Shown in pieces: positions 8,033 to 11,805 of a stretch of 11,805 bases of DNA (position 1 is the stretch's first letter; each line of letters opens with the position of its first letter). Origin of the DNA: Melioribacteraceae bacterium. Lineage in GTDB: Bacteria; Bacteroidota; Ignavibacteria; Ignavibacteriales; Melioribacteraceae. A model generated the notes under the pieces. It saw nothing but the letters and a program-made list of their open reading frames with translations. It made no database searches and was not told the DNA's origin. Position numbers and translations under genes: made by a program. The stretch spans positions 1 through 11,805 of the forward strand of contig JALSTL010000105.1 in the NCBI GenBank assembly GCA_026983755.1, read 5' to 3'.

Positions 8033-8037
8033 AATTA

Positions 8038-8712
8038 ATGGGCTGGTTATCTGATCGATTAAGTTCTTCAATAGGAAAGAAAATTATTATGGCTTTAACA
8101 GGTTTACTGTTATTACTGTTTTTAATTATCCACCTATTGAATAATCTACTTTTATATGTAGGGCCGGAATCGTTTAACGAAAATGTTGAACGTTTGGAAG
8201 CAATTAAACCATTTGTTCGGATAATTGAAATTCTTTTAGCAATATTATTCGGTTTCCATATTTTTAACGCAATAAAATTATGGTACGAAAATAAGAAAGC
8301 TAATCCGAATAAATATGCAATCAATGTAAGTTCGGAAAACACTACGGTTTTTTCGAGAAGCATGGTAATAACCGGCGTAACAATAGGAATATTTTTACTT
8401 ATTCATTTGGCAACTTTTTGGAGAACATTTAATTTTGAAGTGGAATCTACCAATGGTGCACATCAATTTTATGAAGTTATCCAAAATGCATTTGCAAATC
8501 CTTTTATATCGTTATTTTATTTTATAGTAATGGTAGTATTAGGATTTCACTTAAAACATGCATTTCAAAGTGCATTTCAAACAATGGGTTGGAGGCATCC
8601 GAAATACACCCCGATTGTTGAAAAAATAGGTACTGCAATAGCTATTATAATTGCAATTGGTTTTGCGTCAATTCCCATTTTCTTTTATATATCTTCATTG
8701 GGAGGTAAATAA
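8038..8712 (+). CDS. sdhC: Succinate dehydrogenase cytochrome b558 subunit
   Basis: This 224-residue integral membrane protein is the anchor of a b558-type succinate:quinone oxidoreductase. It should bind two b hemes and carry electrons between the iron-sulfur subunit and quinone. Five hydrophobic segments are visible (about 15-40, 60-82, 108-128, 155-175, 196-218). Histidines H32, H74, H123 and H171 sit in the first four segments with spacings of 42, 49 and 48, close to the four heme ligands of the Bacillus and Wolinella diheme subunits, so they are the likely axial ligands. The length and the single anchor subunit (no sdhD) are normal for this class. The start [21 protein letters not shown] is typical of the Bacteroidota/Chlorobi family. 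Its stop shares one base with the sdhA start. The same fold serves fumarate reductases, so direction is not settled by sequence. Confidence 0.93.
   Translation: MGWLSDRLSSSIGKKIIMALTGLLLLLFLIIHLLNNLLLYVGPESFNENVERLEAIKPFVRIIEILLAILFGFHIFNAIKLWYENKKANPNKYAINVSSENTTVFSRSMVITGVTIGIFLLIHLATFWRTFNFEVESTNGAHQFYEVIQNAFANPFISLFYFIVMVVLGFHLKHAFQSAFQTMGWRHPKYTPIVEKIGTAIAIIIAIGFASIPIFFYISSLGGK
8701..8705 (+). promoter_or_regulatory. Ribosome binding site of sdhA, inside the end of sdhC
   Basis: GGAGG, followed by T, lies 6 bases before the sdhA ATG and within the last sdhC codons. With the overlapping TAATG (stop 8710-8712, start 8712-8714) it indicates translational coupling. Confidence 0.75.
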
Positions 8713-10622
8713 TGGTAAAATTAAATTCAAATATTCCGGAAGGACCACTTGCGGAAAAATGGACAAATCATAAGTTTAAAATGAAACTTGTTAACCCGGC
8801 AAACAAAAGGAAATTTGATGTAATTGTTGTTGGTACGGGTTTAGCAGGTGCCGGAGCAGCTGCTACCTTGGGTGAATTAGGTTATAAAGTAAAATCGTTT
8901 ACTTATCACGATTCCAGCAGAAGAGCACATTCAATAGCCGCTCAAGGCGGAATTAATGCGGCCAAAGATTATCAAAACGACGGAGATTCGGTTTACCGTT
9001 TGTTTTACGATACGATTAAAGGAGGAGATTTCAGATCTCGTGAAGCCAATACTTACAGATTGGCTGAAGTTAGTAATAACATTATAGATCAATGTGTTGC
9101 ACAAGGAGTTCCTTTTGCACGTGAATACGGCGGTACTTTGGCTAACCGTTCTTTTGGTGGGGCTCAAGTTTCCAGAACTTTTTATGCCCGCGGCGAAACC
9201 GGTCAACAATTATTACTTGGAGCTTACAGTTCGTTAAACAGACAAATAAAATTAGGCAATGTTGAAATCTATCCGAGACGAGAAATGCTGGATTTGGTTA
9301 TTGTTGACGGAAGAGCAAAGGGAATAATTGTTAGAAATTTATTAACGGGAAAAATTGAAAGATATTCCGCCCAAGCAATTGTTTTGGCTACCGGCGGATA
9401 TTCTAACGTATTTTTTCTTTCAACAAATGCCATGAACTCAAATGCTACTGCAGCTTGGCGGGCACATAAAAGAGGTGCTACTTTTGCAAATCCTTGTTAC
9501 ACTCAAATTCACCCCACATGCATACCTGTTCATGGAGAAGGACAATCCAAACTTGTTTTGATGAGTGAAAGTTTAAGAAACGACGGTAGAATTTGGGTAC
9601 CGGATAAAGTTGGAGACAATAGACCTCCGGCCGAAATTCCCGAAAACGAAAGAGATTATTATTTGGAAAGAAGATATCCTTCTTTCGGTAATTTGGCTCC
9701 GAGAGATATTTCTTCGCGAAGCGCCAAATATGCTTGCGACGACGGAAAAGGAATAAATGGCGGTAGAGCAGTTTATCTTGATTTTGCCGATGCAATTAAA
9801 AGATTGGGAGAACAAACAATTAAAGAACGTTATGGAAATCTTTTTGAAATGTATGAAAATATAACCGGCGAAAATCCGTATAAAGTTCCTATGAAAATCT
9901 ACCCGGCACCACATTATACAATGGGAGGATTGTGGGTAGATTATAATCTTATGAGCAATGTTCCCGGTCTATTTGTTGCCGGTGAAGCTAATTTTTCCGA
10001 TCATGGCGCAAACAGATTGGGTGCAAGTGCTTTAATGCAGGGTTTGGCTGACGGTTATTTTATTATTCCTTATTCAATCGGAAATTACTTTGGTAGTGAA
10101 AAACCGGATAAAGTTGATACCGATAGAAGCGAGTTTAAAGAAGCGGAAAACAATGTTAATAATATCATTAATAAATTGCTTTCTATTAACGGAAAACAAA
10201 CCGTTGACGAAATTCATAAAAAACTTGGTGAACTTTTAATTGATAAAGTGGGAATGTCCAGAAGCGAACAAGGACTGAAACAAGTTATCAAAGATATTAA
10301 AGCATTAAGAGAAGAATTTTGGACTGATGTAAAAGTAACCGGAAAAGCCGATGAACTGAATCAAAATTTGGAAAGAGCAGGTAGGGTTGCTGATTTTCTG
10401 GAACTCGGTGAACTTATGGCGGTTGATGCATTAAACAGAGACGAATCCTGCGGTGCTCATTTTAGAGAAGAACATCAAACCGAAGATGGAGAAGCAGTTA
10501 GAAATGATGAAGATTTTGCTTATGTTGCCGCTTGGGAATATATTAAACCGGGCGAATGGGAATTGAATAAAGAAAACCTTGAATTTGAATTTGTAAAATT
10601 TGCTACAAGGAGTTATAAATAA
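8712..10622 (+). CDS. sdhA: Succinate dehydrogenase/fumarate reductase flavoprotein subunit
   Basis: This 636-residue catalytic subunit oxidises succinate to fumarate with covalently bound FAD, on the cytoplasmic face of the membrane complex. The FAD-binding GTGLAG is at 41-46. H73, in [14 protein letters not shown], is the expected covalent FAD attachment site. Substrate-site residues are H267 (HPT), R331 (APRD), H401 (HYTMGG) and R435 ([10 protein letters not shown]), matching H242, R286, H354 and R399 of E. coli SdhA. ATGGY (226-230) and FVAGEA (421-426) complete the FAD domain. The C-terminal helical domain holds MSRSEQGL (515-522) and [15 protein letters not shown] (574-588). All key residues are present and the length fits the b558-class family. 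Both flanking junctions are one-base stop/start overlaps, so the three subunits are coupled. Paired with a diheme b558 anchor it most likely acts as an oxidative SDH with menaquinone, but fumarate reduction cannot be excluded. Confidence 0.96.
   Translation: MVKLNSNIPEGPLAEKWTNHKFKMKLVNPANKRKFDVIVVGTGLAGAGAAATLGELGYKVKSFTYHDSSRRAHSIAAQGGINAAKDYQNDGDSVYRLFYDTIKGGDFRSREANTYRLAEVSNNIIDQCVAQGVPFAREYGGTLANRSFGGAQVSRTFYARGETGQQLLLGAYSSLNRQIKLGNVEIYPRREMLDLVIVDGRAKGIIVRNLLTGKIERYSAQAIVLATGGYSNVFFLSTNAMNSNATAAWRAHKRGATFANPCYTQIHPTCIPVHGEGQSKLVLMSESLRNDGRIWVPDKVGDNRPPAEIPENERDYYLERRYPSFGNLAPRDISSRSAKYACDDGKGINGGRAVYLDFADAIKRLGEQTIKERYGNLFEMYENITGENPYKVPMKIYPAPHYTMGGLWVDYNLMSNVPGLFVAGEANFSDHGANRLGASALMQGLADGYFIIPYSIGNYFGSEKPDKVDTDRSEFKEAENNVNNIINKLLSINGKQTVDEIHKKLGELLIDKVGMSRSEQGLKQVIKDIKALREEFWTDVKVTGKADELNQNLERAGRVADFLELGELMAVDALNRDESCGAHFREEHQTEDGEAVRNDEDFAYVAAWEYIKPGEWELNKENLEFEFVKFATRSYK
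10607..10612 (+). promoter_or_regulatory. Ribosome binding site of sdhB, inside the end of sdhA
   Basis: AAGGAG lies 9 bases before the sdhB ATG (10622-10624), which overlaps the sdhA TAA (10620-10622) by one base. Confidence 0.7.
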
Positions 10623-11377
10623 TGAGCGAAAAAATAAATTTAACATTAAATATTTGGCGACAAAAATCCGCCGATTCGAAGGGAAATTTTGAACAATTTA
10701 AAGTATCCGTATCGCCGCATGCTTCAATATTGGAAATGCTTGATGAATTAAACAACAATTTGGAACGTGAAGGTAAAATCCCCATTGCTTTCGAAAGCGA
10801 TTGCAGAGAAGGAATTTGCGGAACTTGCGGTTTGGTTGTTAACGGACATCCTCATGGTAAAATTCCTAAACAAGCTACCTGTCAACTTCACATGCGAAAT
10901 TTTAAAGATGGTGAAACTCTGTACATAGAACCTTTTAGAGCAACGCCTTTTAAAATAATCAAAGATTTAATTGTTGATAGAAGCGGCTTCGACAGTATCC
11001 AACAAGCCGGCGGTTATATTTCATTTAATACCGGAAGTGCACCGGATGCTAACAATATTCCCATATCCAAACAAATTGCAAATTTAGCTCTTGATGCAGC
11101 CGAATGTATTGGTTGCGGTGCTTGTGTTGCCGCTTGTAAAAACTCTTCGGCTATGTTGTTTGTCGGTGCCAAAGTATCGCAATTTGCATTGTTGCCGCAA
11201 GGTCAACCCGAAAGATACAGCAGAGTGGAAAAAATGGTTATTGCAATGGACGAAGCCGGTTTTGGTAGTTGCACAAATACTTATGCTTGTGAAGCCGAAT
11301 GCCCCAAAGGAATTTCAGTTTCCAACATTGCAAGAATGAACAGGGATTATTTAAAATCAACTTTTGTTTCCGAATAG
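10622..11377 (+). CDS. sdhB: Succinate dehydrogenase/fumarate reductase iron-sulfur subunit
   Basis: This 251-residue subunit passes electrons from the flavoprotein to the heme-bearing anchor through three clusters. The N-terminal ferredoxin-like domain carries the [2Fe-2S] ligands C61, C66, C69 and C87 (CREGICGTCG, then TC). In the C-terminal domain C162, C165, C168 and C227 should hold the [4Fe-4S] cluster (CIGCGAC, then CP), and C172, C217 and C223 the [3Fe-4S] cluster. The order and spacing match E. coli SdhB. No ligand is missing and the length is normal. It is the last gene of sdhCAB, translated from a coupled start, and is followed by a strong hairpin terminator. As for the whole complex, sequence alone does not separate succinate oxidation from fumarate reduction. 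Confidence 0.96.
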   Translation: MSEKINLTLNIWRQKSADSKGNFEQFKVSVSPHASILEMLDELNNNLEREGKIPIAFESDCREGICGTCGLVVNGHPHGKIPKQATCQLHMRNFKDGETLYIEPFRATPFKIIKDLIVDRSGFDSIQQAGGYISFNTGSAPDANNIPISKQIANLALDAAECIGCGACVAACKNSSAMLFVGAKVSQFALLPQGQPERYSRVEKMVIAMDEAGFGSCTNTYACEAECPKGISVSNIARMNRDYLKSTFVSE

Positions 11378-11394
11378 TAATCTTAGTATTTAAT

Positions 11395-11426
11395 AAAAGG
11401 GAATACGATAAAATGTATTCCCTTTT
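11395..11426. terminator. Perfect 12-bp hairpin, probable bidirectional terminator
   Basis: AAAAGGGAATAC (11395-11406) and GTATTCCCTTTT (11415-11426) pair perfectly around an 8-base loop. The T-run lies at the 3' side of the stem on both strands. It is placed 17 bases after the sdhB stop and 9 bases after the end of the converging gene, so it can end both transcripts. Confidence 0.85.
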
Positions 11427-11435
11427 ACATAAAAA

Positions 11436-11805
11436 TTATATCAATAATTTTTCATAATACTTTGAAGTTCCGGTATCAATTATTTCCAGAATTATTTTTT
11501 TTATTGCTTCTCCTATTCCGTTTATTCTTTTCAGCTCCGTTCTTATTGCCGAAACGGATGTATTTAATTGCGAAATTTTATAAGCGGCATATCCGAAATT
11601 GGATTTATAATTTTTTAATTTTAGCAAATAATCTATATGCTCCAGTATAACTATTACCAAATCGTTTTCATTTAAAATTGTATTGTAAAGATAAGGCGGA
11701 ATCCGTTTTGGTATTTTGTATTTTTTTGCAACCAAATCGAAAGTAAAATTTATTGTGTTGTAATATTCTTTTGTTGCATTTCCCCAATTATCATCTTTGT
11801 AAATG
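11436..11805 (-). CDS. Helix-hairpin-helix protein, C-terminal part; 5' end outside window
   Basis: About 122 residues are visible, and the frame stays open to the right edge. A TTG at 11733-11735 is the only candidate start inside; it has no support, since the frame continues upstream through KEYYNTINFTFDL, so the gene is treated as truncated by the window. The C-terminal half resembles the N-terminal helix-hairpin-helix domain of DNA polymerase beta/X: NDLVIVILEHIDYLL, then YAAYKISQL, then LKRINGIGEAIKKIILEIIDTGTSKYYEKLL, with the hairpin at NGIGEAI. In that family this domain binds DNA non-specifically. Unlike polymerase X, the protein ends right after the domain, so the DNA-binding unit is a C-terminal appendage to something not seen here. 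It converges on sdhB and shares its terminator. The overall function is not known. Confidence 0.65.
   Translation of the reverse strand, partial: IYKDDNWGNATKEYYNTINFTFDLVAKKYKIPKRIPPYLYNTILNENDLVIVILEHIDYLLKLKNYKSNFGYAAYKISQLNTSVSAIRTELKRINGIGEAIKKIILEIIDTGTSKYYEKLLI

Larger units (their letters stand above)
7796..8037. promoter_or_regulatory. Divergent promoter region between the taxis cluster and the sdh operon
   Basis: The genes on both sides read away from these 242 bases, so promoters for both operons should lie here. The region is very AT-rich and has no coding potential. It holds an imperfect 12-bp inverted repeat at 7837-7871 and a perfect 6-bp inverted repeat at 7933-7947. I could not assign convincing -35/-10 boxes, or a Bacteroidota-type TTTG/TAnnTTTG promoter, on either strand. 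Confidence 0.6.

Noticed and set aside
8004..8363. 119-codon open frame antisense to sdhC
   Set aside because: It lies opposite a strongly supported sdhC and has no recognisable product; its upstream end falls inside the sdhC coding region.
9478..9914. Two long antisense frames within sdhA
   Set aside because: They are shadows of the conserved sdhA codons; the translations look random and lack ribosome binding sites.
11091..11339. 82-codon frame in another phase of sdhB
   Set aside because: It overlaps the iron-sulfur domain, whose cysteine ligands are all intact in the sdhB frame; no independent support.
1..11805. CRISPR array, tRNA/rRNA, insertion sequence or prophage
   Set aside because: No regularly spaced repeats, RNA-gene signatures, transposase or phage genes were seen.

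Overview
The window is AT-rich, protein-coding chromosome with a normal bacterial operon layout. I see no RNA genes, mobile elements or CRISPR array. The likely source is a motile member of the Bacteroidota/Ignavibacteriota group (Ignavibacteria-like). This rests on a three-subunit b558-type succinate:quinone oxidoreductase with the order C-A-B, an animal/plant-type lysine-to-saccharopine pathway in a bacterium, and strong AT bias with Shine-Dalgarno sites at several genes. The placement is an inference.

Layout. (1) Positions 1-1787, plus strand: the 3' end of a lysine-ketoglutarate reductase gene followed by a complete saccharopine dehydrogenase gene. Together they match the two halves of the eukaryotic bifunctional enzyme AASS, here as separate proteins. 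(2) Positions 1953-7795, minus strand: a five-gene taxis cluster. In transcription order it holds a soluble Aer-type PAS protein, an overlapping membrane chemoreceptor without a PAS domain (together a CetB/CetA-like bipartite energy-taxis receptor), a second chemoreceptor with a PilJ-like periplasmic domain and a cysteine-rich PAS domain, a CheW adaptor, and an unrecognised 294-residue protein. No CheA, CheY, CheR or CheB gene is present, so signalling must run through a kinase encoded elsewhere. (3) Positions 7796-8037: a divergent intergenic region that should hold the promoters of both the taxis cluster and the sdh operon, with two inverted repeats. (4) Positions 8038-11377, plus strand: sdhC-sdhA-sdhB, joined by two one-base stop/start overlaps and followed by a perfect 12-bp hairpin terminator. 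(5) Positions 11436-11805, minus strand: the C-terminal part of a helix-hairpin-helix protein that runs off the right edge.

Taken together, a redox/energy sensing taxis module lies back to back with a central respiratory-chain enzyme that feeds the quinone pool. No wholly new system is evident. The points most worth following are the split energy-taxis receptor, the cysteine-rich PAS receptor, the unknown protein at the end of the chemotaxis cluster, and the split LKR/SDH pair.
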